Origin: a virus
IMG/VR virus record: IMGVR_UViG_3300045253_000070
Coordinates: 1-47,308 of that record
Reading direction: 5' to 3' (one strand)
Length of the DNA: 47,308 bases
Each line of letters starts with the position of its first letter. The stretch's first letter is position 1. Below the pieces are notes generated by a model, which was not told the DNA's origin, searched no databases, and worked only from the letters and a program-made list of their open reading frames with translations. A program made the translations under genes and the position numbers. Of this stretch, positions 31,881 to 38,517 are shown piece by piece.

Positions 31881-32109
31881 AGCCCCTCTTCTCACCGATC
31901 AACGCGAGAATGCCGCCACCGAGCGCGGCCACGATGAACAAAACGTCCGCGACCGGGACGGCAAACCAGATCGACCAATGCTCGGCACTCGCTAGAGCAA
32001 TCCAAAGCACTGTCGGGACTATGCCGCCCACGATCATCGCCAGCGTGAGAAGCCAGTCGGGACGTTTCCGCTGCCACCAGGCGCCCTCTCGTGTGTCGCG
32101 GTCAGCCAC
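31870..32109 (-). CDS. Small two-helix membrane protein
   Basis: 79 residues from GTG at 32109 (a GTG 15 bases upstream is possible). After a basic head (VADRDTREGAWWQRKRPDWL) two hydrophobic stretches (about 20-43 and 50-72) separated by AEHWS give a helical hairpin, with a short charged tail (EKRGYDC). Its start shares the GGGCGCCTGGTGG sequence with the 34.77 kb junction. Early membrane protein; possibly superinfection exclusion. Confidence 0.65.
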   Translation of the reverse strand: MADRDTREGAWWQRKRPDWLLTLAMIVGGIVPTVLWIALASAEHWSIWFAVPVADVLFIVAALGGGILALIGEKRGYDC

Positions 32110-32368
32110 GAGGACGGCCTCCACCGTTGTCGAGTTCTTCTATCCAGGCGACCGCGACGGCGGCGGTCTGTACGAGCTCCTCACGAAGCGCTGCCACGTC
32201 GCGTTGCAGCCAAGCTTGGCAGCACTCGCCGTACTCCTCACCGAGCACGGCCGCATAGGTGTGATCGTCCCGACGGTCGAGGCCAGGGATGCCTCCCCAC
32301 TTCACGTCCTGGCGGTCACGCTCCGCGCTTACGGAGGCCAGGATCCGCTCACGAGCGCCCTTGGTCAT
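32102..32368 (-). CDS. MazG-like small early protein
   Basis: 88 residues. SAERDRQDVKWGG ... DHTYAAVLGEEYGECCQAWL ... LREELVQTAAVAVAWIEELD has the spaced Glu pattern of MazG-type nucleotide pyrophosphohydrolases (ExxE in EEYGE, EELVQ). Such proteins hydrolyse dNTPs or (p)ppGpp; the second half of the usual fold is not evident. N-terminus MTKGA is shared by neighbours. Confidence 0.5.
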   Translation of the reverse strand: MTKGARERILASVSAERDRQDVKWGGIPGLDRRDDHTYAAVLGEEYGECCQAWLQRDVAALREELVQTAAVAVAWIEELDNGGGRPRG

Positions 32369-32465
32369 TCGACGCTGTAGTCGGGAGTGCGGAAGTCGAT
32401 GTCCGTGCCCTGCGGCCCGACGATCGTGCCGTCCCTGTGACGAGAACGAGAGCGCCCTTGGTCAT
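32365..32465 (-). pseudogene. Small gene with an apparent frameshift
   Basis: From ATG at 32465 (ATGA overlap) the frame begins MTKGALVLVTG and then loses coding character. In another frame the downstream sequence reads DGTIVGPQGTDIDFRTPDYS with strongly GC-ended codons to a TGA at 32365. A one-base change near the GGG at about 32435 would join them. Either a sequencing error, a real frameshift mutation or programmed slippage. Confidence 0.4.
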
Positions 32466-33229
32466 GCGGCAGCATCCATGAGCGAAAGCCATTCCTCGTT
32501 TGCTCGCACAGCGCGATTGCCGATGCCGCCCTTAGCTCGACCGGCGCTGAGTTGAACAGCGGTCGAGCTAAGCGGCCGCCCCTCCGACACGAACACATCG
32601 GAATGGGTGGCTAGCCGCCGTCCAACTGGAACTGCATCGAGGACGTGGCCGTAGGCCGTAGTTCCGTCGTAGGGCGGGTCGATGTAGACGAGGCTTTCTG
32701 GCTCGATCATTGACTCGATGTGAACGACATCAGCGCAACGTCCCCACACTCCGCGCATGAGGGAAGCCGTCCGCTCCAAACGAGTTAGGAGCGTTCCCGG
32801 CATCGGCATCATCGGATTCACTGGAGAGCGACGGCTTGACGTAGCCGTAGGCTCCCAGTACGCCCGGAACGAAGTGTTCCGCCACTTGTTGTCCTCGATC
32901 CAGATGGCCTTGCCACCGAACGACGACGCTTGCAAGAGAACGAACACTTCAGCCGTGTCGATGCTCGCGGGCTGCTTAGACAGTTCCTCCATGAAGCCCC
33001 GGAAGTGCCTGAGATCGCTCGGCATCTGCTCGACGTAATCGGAGACGATTTTGGTAGAGAAGGTTCCGTCCCCGATGGCGTTCCAGAACAGACCCCACGG
33101 GCCAGCGTCCACCATCCGAATATCGCTCGGCGAATAGCCTCGGTTGACCATTTCAACAGAGACGGCTCCGCAGCCGCAGCACAGTTCCCAGAAAGGTTTG
33201 GTCGTGGACCGAGGCCGACTCGCAGCCAA
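32462..33229 (-). CDS. D12-class adenine DNA methyltransferase (start uncertain)
   Basis: About 255 residues from a TTG at 33229. KPFWELCCGCGAVSVEMVNR is the SAM-binding motif I (FxGxG-type) and SLVYIDPPYDGTTAYGH the catalytic DPPY motif of Dam/D12 enzymes, which methylate adenine N6. The usual motif X region preceding the start is short. No good ribosome site is seen for the TTG; the preceding frame overlaps 33153-33229, so a frameshift with the small gene upstream is possible. Confidence 0.75.
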   Translation of the reverse strand: MAASRPRSTTKPFWELCCGCGAVSVEMVNRGYSPSDIRMVDAGPWGLFWNAIGDGTFSTKIVSDYVEQMPSDLRHFRGFMEELSKQPASIDTAEVFVLLQASSFGGKAIWIEDNKWRNTSFRAYWEPTATSSRRSPVNPMMPMPGTLLTRLERTASLMRGVWGRCADVVHIESMIEPESLVYIDPPYDGTTAYGHVLDAVPVGRRLATHSDVFVSEGRPLSSTAVQLSAGRAKGGIGNRAVRANEEWLSLMDAAA

Positions 33230-33350
33230 GCAGAAAGCCCGAGGGGTCTTCGTCAAGCGCAGTCGCGATGCCCGACTCGACCCATTCGCGCACCGCTTCG
33301 AGCTTCTCAAGCGGTGTCACGGCCAACGAGGCGCTGTCCTCGGTGTTCAC
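33153..33350 (-). CDS. Small protein preceding D12 methylase, unknown
   Basis: 65 residues from GTG at 33350 (GTGA overlap). Charged and helical (LEKLEAVREWVESGIATALD), then a stretch that in the +1 frame is the methylase N-terminus. It could be separate or the real start of the methylase gene joined by a frameshift. Confidence 0.45.
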   Translation of the reverse strand: MNTEDSASLAVTPLEKLEAVREWVESGIATALDEDPSGFLLGCESASVHDQTFLGTVLRLRSRLC

Positions 33351-33940
33351 GACGCGATCTCCACATGATTGAGGGCCTGGTCGCCCCACGTGTCCCAGCC
33401 GAGCCGCTGGCGGCGCGCGAACATCTCCAGGCGCGGAGTCGGGCTCGTCTCCTCGACCATGTCAAGAAACGCTTCGGGTTTGCGGCTATGCGCCTTCCCC
33501 ATCCTCGGCCAGGTCTGCCATGACGAGTCGAACCGCTTCAGGTTCCGAAGCGAGGCGAGCCGCGCGGCTAGGACATACTCGGTCGTCTGCGCCCACGCAC
33601 CGCCAGGGCCGATCCCCATCGGAGCCTTGCACCAGACGAGCACTTGGCCGAATCTGAATCCCCATGTCTCGACTACATCGAAGGCGTCGCGCAAGTAGCG
33701 ATTGGTCGTCCAGAGGTAGAGGTGGCATCCGGCGGGGTCGGCGAGGTTTCGGACGGGGAGAGCCGCGATCTCTGTCACGCTGAGCTGCTCGTACTTCAAG
33801 GGCGAGCGCCTGCCAGCCTCGAACTGGATGCCTCGACGGGCCGCGTGATGTGACACTTGCCCGTTTTCCGAACCGACCGGCCATCCTTCGGGGTAGGCCC
33901 ACGGCGGATCGACAACAATCGTCCGGTAGACGGTGCTCAT
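33347..33940 (-). CDS. MT-A70 family adenine methyltransferase
   Basis: 197 residues from MSTVYRTIVVDPPWAYPEGW; the catalytic DPPW is at residues 11-14, followed by YLWTTNRYLRDAFDVVETWG, HSRKPEAFLDMVEETSPTPR and ELFARRxRxGW-type end (EMFARRQRLGW). These are the hallmark motifs of MT-A70 phage enzymes that methylate adenine N6, usually to avoid restriction. ATGA overlap with the small membrane gene. No paired endonuclease nearby. Confidence 0.9.
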   Translation of the reverse strand: MSTVYRTIVVDPPWAYPEGWPVGSENGQVSHHAARRGIQFEAGRRSPLKYEQLSVTEIAALPVRNLADPAGCHLYLWTTNRYLRDAFDVVETWGFRFGQVLVWCKAPMGIGPGGAWAQTTEYVLAARLASLRNLKRFDSSWQTWPRMGKAHSRKPEAFLDMVEETSPTPRLEMFARRQRLGWDTWGDQALNHVEIAS

Positions 33941-34050
33941 GCGATGGTCAGCGCGTAGATGAGCAGGCCGTAGATCGAGAGCATGACCAGACACCACACG
34001 CCGAAAAAGAAACCGTCCCAATCGCGGGAAGTCCTCTTGTCAGTGTCCAA
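33937..34050 (-). CDS. Small membrane peptide (37 residues)
   Basis: TTG at 34050 with GGGAGG about 8 bases upstream. Short charged head (MDTDKRTSRDWDG) then one long hydrophobic helix (FFFGVWCLVMLSIYGLLIYA). It overlaps the gene before it and the MT-A70 start. No family recognised. Confidence 0.6.
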   Translation of the reverse strand: MDTDKRTSRDWDGFFFGVWCLVMLSIYGLLIYALTIA

Positions 34051-34249
34051 GGCTCAGACCTCCCGGCGCGTAGTTGGCGTTGCTTGGATTGAACGAGCCG
34101 AACGCGATCAGCTCAACCTCCGGGCCACGCTTCCACGAAAACGGCCTGCCGCTGTGCGTGATGCCTGAAACGCGCTGCGAGTCGATGCGTAGCACGTCAC
34201 CGAGGACGCCCTTACGTCGTGCGTAACCAACGCGAGCGCCCTTGGTCAT
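34040..34249 (-). CDS. Small basic protein, unknown (69 residues)
   Basis: MTKGARVGYARRKGVLGDVL starts with the shared MTKGA leader and continues basic and beta-rich (SGRPFSWKRGPEVELIAFGS) with a Gly end. ATGA overlap with the methylase upstream. No family recognised. Confidence 0.55.
   Translation of the reverse strand: MTKGARVGYARRKGVLGDVLRIDSQRVSGITHSGRPFSWKRGPEVELIAFGSFNPSNANYAPGGLSLGH
34235..34249 (-). repeat. Gene-junction repeat (15 bp), one of several
   Basis: ATGACCAAGGGCGCT occurs exactly at 34235-34249, 32451-32465 and 32354-32368, each time as the start (MTKGA) of the next gene; 31585-31598 has a 14-base version beginning GTGACCAAGGG. Shorter relatives with AAGGGCGC occur at 31854-31864, 34770-34790 and 34979-34998. 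Confidence 0.85.
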
Positions 34250-34758
34250 GCGGCCACTTCCTCGGCCCGGCGGTAGACCGCCAAGATGGACGGAGCCTTG
34301 GGCGAGCCGATCGGCGTACCTTCCCAGCCGATGAAGCGCACCCGCCCCCGGACGAACTGCACATCAGCGAACGGCAGCACGAGGTCGTGGAACCAGCCCG
34401 TATCGACCGACGCGGGCAAGAGCATCACGACCGACTCGGCCTCGCCCGTCGACGTCGCCTGCCGCGCGCGATCGCACCACGGGCCGGGCTTCGAGTACGG
34501 CGGGTTGCAGAACACCCGCCCGGACGGTTGAGTCAGCCCGTCCTGCTCGATCGTGTAGAAGGCCGGAGCCTTCGCCGTGTGTTCCTGGGCGGCGGGGTCG
34601 AGGTCGAACGGGCCGAACCGCTGCTCAAGCTCGCGGATGAGCGACCACGGCGTAGCCCATTGGTCGGAGGTCCACCCGTCGGGCTTCTCGCGCGGGATGA
34701 GGGCCAACGTCGCGTCCTCCGGCTCGCGCTTCGGCCTGCGATGCCAGGTCGTCGTCAC
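34246..34758 (-). CDS. Phage Dam-type adenine methyltransferase
   Basis: 170 residues from GTG at 34758. The pattern WTSDQWATPWSLIRELEQRF ... FDLDPAAQEH ... FYTIEQDGLT and the catalytic VFCNPPYSKPGPW (NPPY at 85-88) match the phage DNA N-6-adenine methyltransferase family (PF05869 type). It differs in family from the D12 and MT-A70 enzymes nearby, so three families of adenine methylase lie within 2.3 kb. GTGA overlap with an 11-codon leader. Confidence 0.88.
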   Translation of the reverse strand: MTTTWHRRPKREPEDATLALIPREKPDGWTSDQWATPWSLIRELEQRFGPFDLDPAAQEHTAKAPAFYTIEQDGLTQPSGRVFCNPPYSKPGPWCDRARQATSTGEAESVVMLLPASVDTGWFHDLVLPFADVQFVRGRVRFIGWEGTPIGSPKAPSILAVYRRAEEVAA

Positions 34759-34790
34759 GCAGACCACCAGGCGCCCTTGTCAGTCGGCAT
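34755..34790 (-). CDS. Mini-gene MPTDKGAWWSA
   Basis: An 11-codon frame (ATG at 34790) whose TGA overlaps the GTG of the Dam-type gene as GTGA. The leader MPTDKGA is almost the same as the N-terminus of the next gene upstream (MPTEKGA). Either a translated leader that couples the methylase gene to upstream translation or a remnant of a lost gene. Confidence 0.4.
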   Translation of the reverse strand: MPTDKGAWWSA

Positions 34791-34998
34791 CGAGCATCGC
34801 CTCCGCTTGCGCGACAGCAGCCTCGTTCTCGGCACACTCAGCGAGCCACGCCGCGATCTGTGACCGCTTCTGCTCGATCTCGCGCTCGGCCTTCTCGATC
34901 TCTTTCGTCAGGTGTTCGACGTTGCGCTTAGCGGTGTTGAGCGCGTCCTCTAGCCCGTTCCGCACCTGATAGGTCAATGCGCCCTTCTCAGTCGGCAT
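34780..34998 (-). CDS. Small coiled-coil protein
   Basis: 72 residues from MPTEKGALTYQVRNGLEDAL, then a highly charged heptad-like helix (KRNVEHLTKEIEKAEREIEQ) to MLDAD. Its ATG overlaps the previous gene's last codons. Probably a dimeric coiled coil; function unknown. Confidence 0.6.
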   Translation of the reverse strand: MPTEKGALTYQVRNGLEDALNTAKRNVEHLTKEIEKAEREIEQKRSQIAAWLAECAENEAAVAQAEAMLDAD

Positions 34999-35209
34999 CC
35001 TTGACCAACTCCTCTCGCATCTGCCAGCGCAGATCGGGCGCGTCCGGCTGCACGAGGACGGCACCACGAATCTCCGGGTGAACGCCGACGACGACCCCCT
35101 TTACTCCATCGGGGCAGACGACGCGATCTCCGACCTTCTCGGGAGTGATCGAGGCGCCCGACTTTTCGCCGCTGTCGCTAACGATCCGCCCTGCGGATTC
35201 GTCACTCAT
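34988..35209 (-). CDS. Small KOW-like beta protein, unknown
   Basis: 73 residues. The acidic N-terminus (MSDESAGRIVSDSGEKSGA) is followed by VGDRVVCPDGVKGVVVGVHP, a short beta-barrel pattern like KOW/SH3 modules, and REELVKDAD. ATGA overlap with the integrase stop. Function unknown. Confidence 0.55.
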   Translation of the reverse strand: MSDESAGRIVSDSGEKSGASITPEKVGDRVVCPDGVKGVVVGVHPEIRGAVLVQPDAPDLRWQMREELVKDAD

Positions 35210-36273
35210 CGAGCGCCTCCATTCTGCGGCGTACGTCCATCACCGTTTTCGAATCCCTCCTTCTCCGCTAACACGGATGCATCGAACGTAGATTCCACTC
35301 CCCAGTCGAGATCAACCACGACACCCATGTTCCGCTGCCTGTCCCGCCGGCGCAGATAGATCAACGTCGTCGCCATATCCACGTGCCCCATCAGGTCCTT
35401 GAGCGCGAGGGTCTGGTCGGGCTTGTTGTCAATGAAATAGACCGCGAACGCGGCCCGCAAAGCGTGAACATGCGAGATCACCTTCGCGTCGGCGGCGACG
35501 TCTTTGACGACCTTGTAGATGATCCGGGCGTCCCGCTCCGCCTTACGCGGGGACGCCTTCGAAGGGATCAGGTAGTCGTCGGGGTCGCCCCACACGCCGC
35601 CGAGGGCTGCCTGCCGGATGATCTCCGCGAGTCTCGTTGCGACCGGCTTCCGGATCGGCTTCCCGCCCTTCTCCTGGAACGTGAGTGTGGGAGGGTCAGC
35701 GAAACCGTCGTAGGCGCTGATCCGGAGCTGCGAGACCGCGCCACGCCTACCCCCCGTATACGCGAGCACCCCCAGGCAGAGCAAGGGACGCCACCTGTCC
35801 TGCGGTGTCAGCTTCAACCCAACGTCGCGGCCTGCCACAGCCAGCATCCTTTGGACCTCCTCAGATGTGACGGTGACGATGTTGTCGTTCTCGAGCGGGT
35901 TCTTACGCCTGGGCGCGACGACCCGGACGGTCGGATCCGTCGGGATCATGTTCTCGTCATGCAACCAGCCGAAGAACGCCTTCACGATCCCGACCCTCTG
36001 CGAAACCGTGTCCCTATCCAACGGGACGGAGCTGCCGACGCGGACGGTGATCCGGTCCAGGAAACGGCGGACCATGTCGACCGTGACCTCGTCAACGTCA
36101 TGGTGCGGGTACATGTCCGCGAGCCGGTCGAGGAAGGACCGGTAACGGATGATCGACCTCGGCTTCAAGCCTTGCCGGGCGAGCTCTCCGAGGTAGCGGT
36201 CTGTTGCGTAGGAGATAGTCATGGTGCGCAGTCTGTCGGCCCGGACGCCGTCTGTCATCTCGATAGCAGTCAC
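35206..36273 (-). CDS. int: Tyrosine integrase
   Basis: 355 residues, GTG start overlapping the upstream TGA. A SAM-like N-terminal core-binding domain (about 20-115) and the catalytic domain with R176 (TGGRRGAVSQLR), K202, H270-A-L-R273, H297 (LMGHVDMATT) and Tyr306 (TTLIYLRR). All five catalytic positions are intact, so it should be active and the phage temperate. It lies in the middle of the early operon, with no attP-like repeat found directly beside it. Confidence 0.93.
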   Translation of the reverse strand: MTAIEMTDGVRADRLRTMTISYATDRYLGELARQGLKPRSIIRYRSFLDRLADMYPHHDVDEVTVDMVRRFLDRITVRVGSSVPLDRDTVSQRVGIVKAFFGWLHDENMIPTDPTVRVVAPRRKNPLENDNIVTVTSEEVQRMLAVAGRDVGLKLTPQDRWRPLLCLGVLAYTGGRRGAVSQLRISAYDGFADPPTLTFQEKGGKPIRKPVATRLAEIIRQAALGGVWGDPDDYLIPSKASPRKAERDARIIYKVVKDVAADAKVISHVHALRAAFAVYFIDNKPDQTLALKDLMGHVDMATTLIYLRRRDRQRNMGVVVDLDWGVESTFDASVLAEKEGFENGDGRTPQNGGAR

Positions 36274-36608
36274 GCAGCCGAAGCCTCGTTTTGGGATGCG
36301 GTGCTCGCTTCGCTGCGCTCCGCGTACATGCGCATCGCTACTGCGAGATCTACGTCTGTCTCGACGCGAAGCCGCGCCTCGGCGCCGTGACCCCCGAAGG
36401 GGCCGAGGAAGTCGCGCAACTCGTCTTGCAGCATCGAGAATCGGAGCGTCTTGGACTCGCCCGGCATCTCGAAATACAGGTCAATAAACGACCCGTTCTT
36501 GCAGGCGGTCAAAGTCCCGGAAACGCGCTGCCACGAAGCGCCACCGAAGGAACCTCCGAACCCGGTCACACCCCAAGTCGCCTTGCGCGTCCCGTAGGGC
36601 GCGCTCAC
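36270..36608 (-). CDS. Early protein, unknown (112 residues)
   Basis: GTG at 36608 overlapping the upstream TGA. MSAPYGTRKATWGVTGFGGS ... WQRVSGTLTACKNGSFIDLY ... LRFSMLQDELRDFLGPFGG. Beta-rich first half, helical second, Ala/Ser/Glu end. No family recognised. Confidence 0.55.
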   Translation of the reverse strand: MSAPYGTRKATWGVTGFGGSFGGASWQRVSGTLTACKNGSFIDLYFEMPGESKTLRFSMLQDELRDFLGPFGGHGAEARLRVETDVDLAVAMRMYAERSEASTASQNEASAA

Positions 36609-36727
36609 GCTGGCTTCTCCCTGACCAACGGGGCCGGGAACGCACTCCCGCCGCAGGTGCAATCGTTCACGCGGCCCGTTTTGACGGCTTCGCACTTCGG
36701 GTGGTGAAAAGTTACGCGACCGATCAC
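36605..36727 (-). CDS. Tiny zinc-type protein (40 residues)
   Basis: GTG at 36727 (GTGA overlap). VIGRVTFHHPKCEAVKTGRV then NDCTCGGS: two His and three Cys in a short span suggest a metal knuckle. Possibly a DNA-binding adaptor or excisionase-like partner, given its place before the integrase; this is inference only. Confidence 0.5.
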   Translation of the reverse strand: MIGRVTFHHPKCEAVKTGRVNDCTCGGSAFPAPLVREKPA

Positions 36728-36912
36728 GCCGCCTCCTCGCGTTCCTGGTCGTACGGCCTGGACTGCGCGACAAGCCACGACCGCCGCCACGGATTCCGGT
36801 TGCGCCATTTCATGGCGCCCCACTTCGCTAGCTCGTAGCAGGCCACCCCAACACACACCGCCGCGACCGGGATGCCGACCCAGTTGGCGAAGATCGCCTC
36901 GAACGGGGTCAC
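36724..36912 (-). CDS. Small single-helix membrane protein
   Basis: 62 residues from GTG at 36912. Hydrophobic NWVGIPVAAVCVGVACYELA followed by a basic tail (KWGAMKWRNRNPWRRS). An N-terminal transmembrane helix with a positively charged inside tail. Function unknown. Confidence 0.6.
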   Translation of the reverse strand: MTPFEAIFANWVGIPVAAVCVGVACYELAKWGAMKWRNRNPWRRSWLVAQSRPYDQEREEAA

Positions 36913-37115
36913 GCTTCGACCCAGTCCCAGTCGCGAACCCAGAGGATGCCGTCCCAGAGTTCAAGGACGCGCCCGTCACAACGGAACGCCACCATGCCAG
37001 AACGCGGCACGGTGAATGTAACGCTCAGGTTCGTAGTGTCCATCGCGTACATCGACGGCTCGCTCGACGGACCCACTGGCGACCGCTTCGGTCGCCTCCA
37101 AAATCTCCACTTCAC
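36909..37115 (-). CDS. Small beta protein sharing the DTTNL fibre motif
   Basis: 68 residues from GTG at 37115. After a basic head (VKWRFWRRPKRSP) comes YAMDTTNLSVTFTVPRSGMV, matching the core of both repeats of the virion protein at 13659-14558 (DTTNLRVTFTAPASG). The end is Trp-rich (ELWDGILWVRDWDWVEA). An early-operon protein with a piece of a virion domain. Confidence 0.6.
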   Translation of the reverse strand: MKWRFWRRPKRSPVGPSSEPSMYAMDTTNLSVTFTVPRSGMVAFRCDGRVLELWDGILWVRDWDWVEA

Positions 37116-37210
37116 GGCAGCATCCGCTCCGCGAGCTTCAACGCGCACCACACGGATAGGGAAGCCCCGGCGAGGAACGCTGTACCGACCACAAGGAACC
37201 GGGCGATCAC
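37112..37210 (-). CDS. Tiny membrane peptide (32 residues)
   Basis: GTG at 37210, GTGA overlap. MIARFLVVGTAFLAGASLSV followed by WCALKLAERMLP: one hydrophobic helix and a short basic end. No family recognised. Confidence 0.55.
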   Translation of the reverse strand: MIARFLVVGTAFLAGASLSVWCALKLAERMLP

Positions 37211-37566
37211 GCGACGCCCTCGTGGAGTTTCTTGCGCGCGTCACGCCCGTACTCCGCGCGCACCGGTTTCGCGGCGACCATCCGGCACATGAAGCACTCG
37301 CCGCCACGCGTCGTCACCGGGGCACGCCGGTACAACACGAACTCGCCCTCCGCGCCGCACATCGGCGGCCACGAATACGGGATCCAGCCGTTACCGAGCC
37401 GGATCTTCTCCTCGAACGTCTGCGTCCGGAAGTCGCCGCGCTGCCGCGGCATCTGGCCCTTCATCCCGGACTTGTCGAACACGATCCGCCGCTCCCTTGC
37501 GGGCAGATGCGCCGGGCCAGCGCACCGGTCGCCCTCCACCGCGAGCAGGATCAGATCCTCGGTCAC
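37207..37566 (-). CDS. Early zinc-type protein (119 residues)
   Basis: GTG at 37566. [20 protein letters not shown] ... WPPMCGAEGEFVLYRR ... GGECFMCRMVAAKPVRAEYG. Four cysteines in two pairs (one CxxC) suggest a zinc fold; the end is basic. Coupled by a GTGA overlap to an 11-codon leader. No family recognised. Confidence 0.55.
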   Translation of the reverse strand: MTEDLILLAVEGDRCAGPAHLPARERRIVFDKSGMKGQMPRQRGDFRTQTFEEKIRLGNGWIPYSWPPMCGAEGEFVLYRRAPVTTRGGECFMCRMVAAKPVRAEYGRDARKKLHEGVA

Positions 37567-37575
37567 GAGACTTTC
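37562..37575 (-). repeat. Gene-junction repeat GAAAGTCTCGTGAC, second copy at 38133-38146
   Basis: The 14-bp sequence occurs at the ends of two genes that terminate with similar peptides (RKVS and KKVS) and overlap the next GTG. Gives evidence of a duplicated gene boundary. Confidence 0.8.
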
Positions 37576-37598
37576 CGGTACTCGACGGGGTAGCTCAT
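37563..37598 (-). CDS. Mini-gene [11 protein letters not shown], copy of HNH C-terminus
   Basis: 11 codons from ATG at 37598 (ATGA overlap) ending with TGA inside GTGA. Its end, YPVEYRKVS, resembles FPVDWKKVS, the C-terminus of the HNH protein at 38134-38517, and the DNA shares GAAAGTCTCGTGAC exactly. Probably a remnant of a duplicated gene end, possibly used for translational coupling. Confidence 0.45.
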   Translation of the reverse strand: MSYPVEYRKVS

Positions 37599-38137
37599 GC
37601 GGCAACCTTTCGGCTTCGATCGCGGATGCAAGTGCGGCACTCGCGGTGCCCGGTGGATGGCTTCCGGTACGTGTTCTCGGGCGTGTACTCGTGCCCGCGC
37701 GGACAATGCGTCTTCTCGCCGTTATGCGGCCCAGCCGTTTTTGACCGCGCTAGCTCGTTCTTGCATTCGCGACATGAGCGGTAACCGGCCAGAGTGATGT
37801 ACGTGTTCTCTGCGGTGCGCGGGTGACCCCGCCGACACTCGGTGGCAAAGATGCGGCTCATGTTCTCCGCAGCCGTGACGGCCTCGAGGTGGGCGGGATT
37901 GACGCAAGCGCGGTTCCGACAAAGGTGATCTAGTTGCAGTCCCTCAGGGACGGCCCCGACCCAATGCTTGTAGGCCACCCTGTATGCCTTCGATGGCTGT
38001 CTTCCGGGTCGCCGCCGGCCATCGAGCATGAAGTGCCCGTACCCGCGCCCGTCGTGCGCTCCGCGCCAGAACCAACAAGTTGAGCCCGGTTCGTAGCCGA
38101 CCTTCCCCATGAACCGCTCGAGCTGGGCAGCCGTCAC
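37595..38137 (-). CDS. HNH endonuclease with zinc-finger tail
   Basis: 180 residues, GTG start. HNH core: [20 protein letters not shown] (His-Asn-His arrangement), preceded by a GYGHFM-type strand. The C-terminal part has two CxRGH...ENTY...CRxC elements ([13 protein letters not shown] and [13 protein letters not shown]), each with CxxC, likely DNA-binding zinc repeats. Probably a homing endonuclease; free-standing. Confidence 0.85.
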   Translation of the reverse strand: MTAAQLERFMGKVGYEPGSTCWFWRGAHDGRGYGHFMLDGRRRPGRQPSKAYRVAYKHWVGAVPEGLQLDHLCRNRACVNPAHLEAVTAAENMSRIFATECRRGHPRTAENTYITLAGYRSCRECKNELARSKTAGPHNGEKTHCPRGHEYTPENTYRKPSTGHRECRTCIRDRSRKVAA

Positions 38138-38517
38138 GAGACTTTCTTCCAGTCGACAGGAAATCTAGACTCAAACCGGGCCTCACCCAAAGTCTCGACG
38201 CAGTACGCGTATTCGGCGTCGGTGAGGGAGCGCCGCAACGCGGCGCAGGCAGCCTTATCCCCCGCGCTCACCAGCGCGTGACAGTCGCGGCACAAGGGCG
38301 CGATACACGATTCGGTATCTGAACCGCCGATCGCACGGGGCACCAAGTGGTGAAGCTCGTTCGGCGGCGGGGCGTTGCATACGCGGCACGGGCCTTGCTT
38401 CGCGTCCGCGATAGCGGCCCAACGTTTCGGACTCGCGACCTTCCGCGTGTAACGACGTTCGGCGCGGGCGAGTTGCATTTCCTTCGTGTAAACCTTGGCC
38501 TCGTCGCTAGGCGGCAT
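38134..38517 (-). CDS. HNH endonuclease, second type
   Basis: 127 residues. [20 protein letters not shown] ... [13 protein letters not shown] gives the HNH with two CxxC zinc sites. Basic N-terminus ([17 protein letters not shown]). Different subfamily from the neighbours; could act in packaging or recombination rather than homing. Overlaps the next HNH gene by 11 bases. Confidence 0.8.
   Translation of the reverse strand: MPPSDEAKVYTKEMQLARAERRYTRKVASPKRWAAIADAKQGPCRVCNAPPPNELHHLVPRAIGGSDTESCIAPLCRDCHALVSAGDKAACAALRRSLTDAEYAYCVETLGEARFESRFPVDWKKVS

Noticed and set aside
35383-36390. 335-codon plus-strand open frame over the integrase
   Set aside because: It mirrors the integrase, has no start context and its residues are Arg/Asp/Val-rich, as expected for the antisense of a GC-rich gene.
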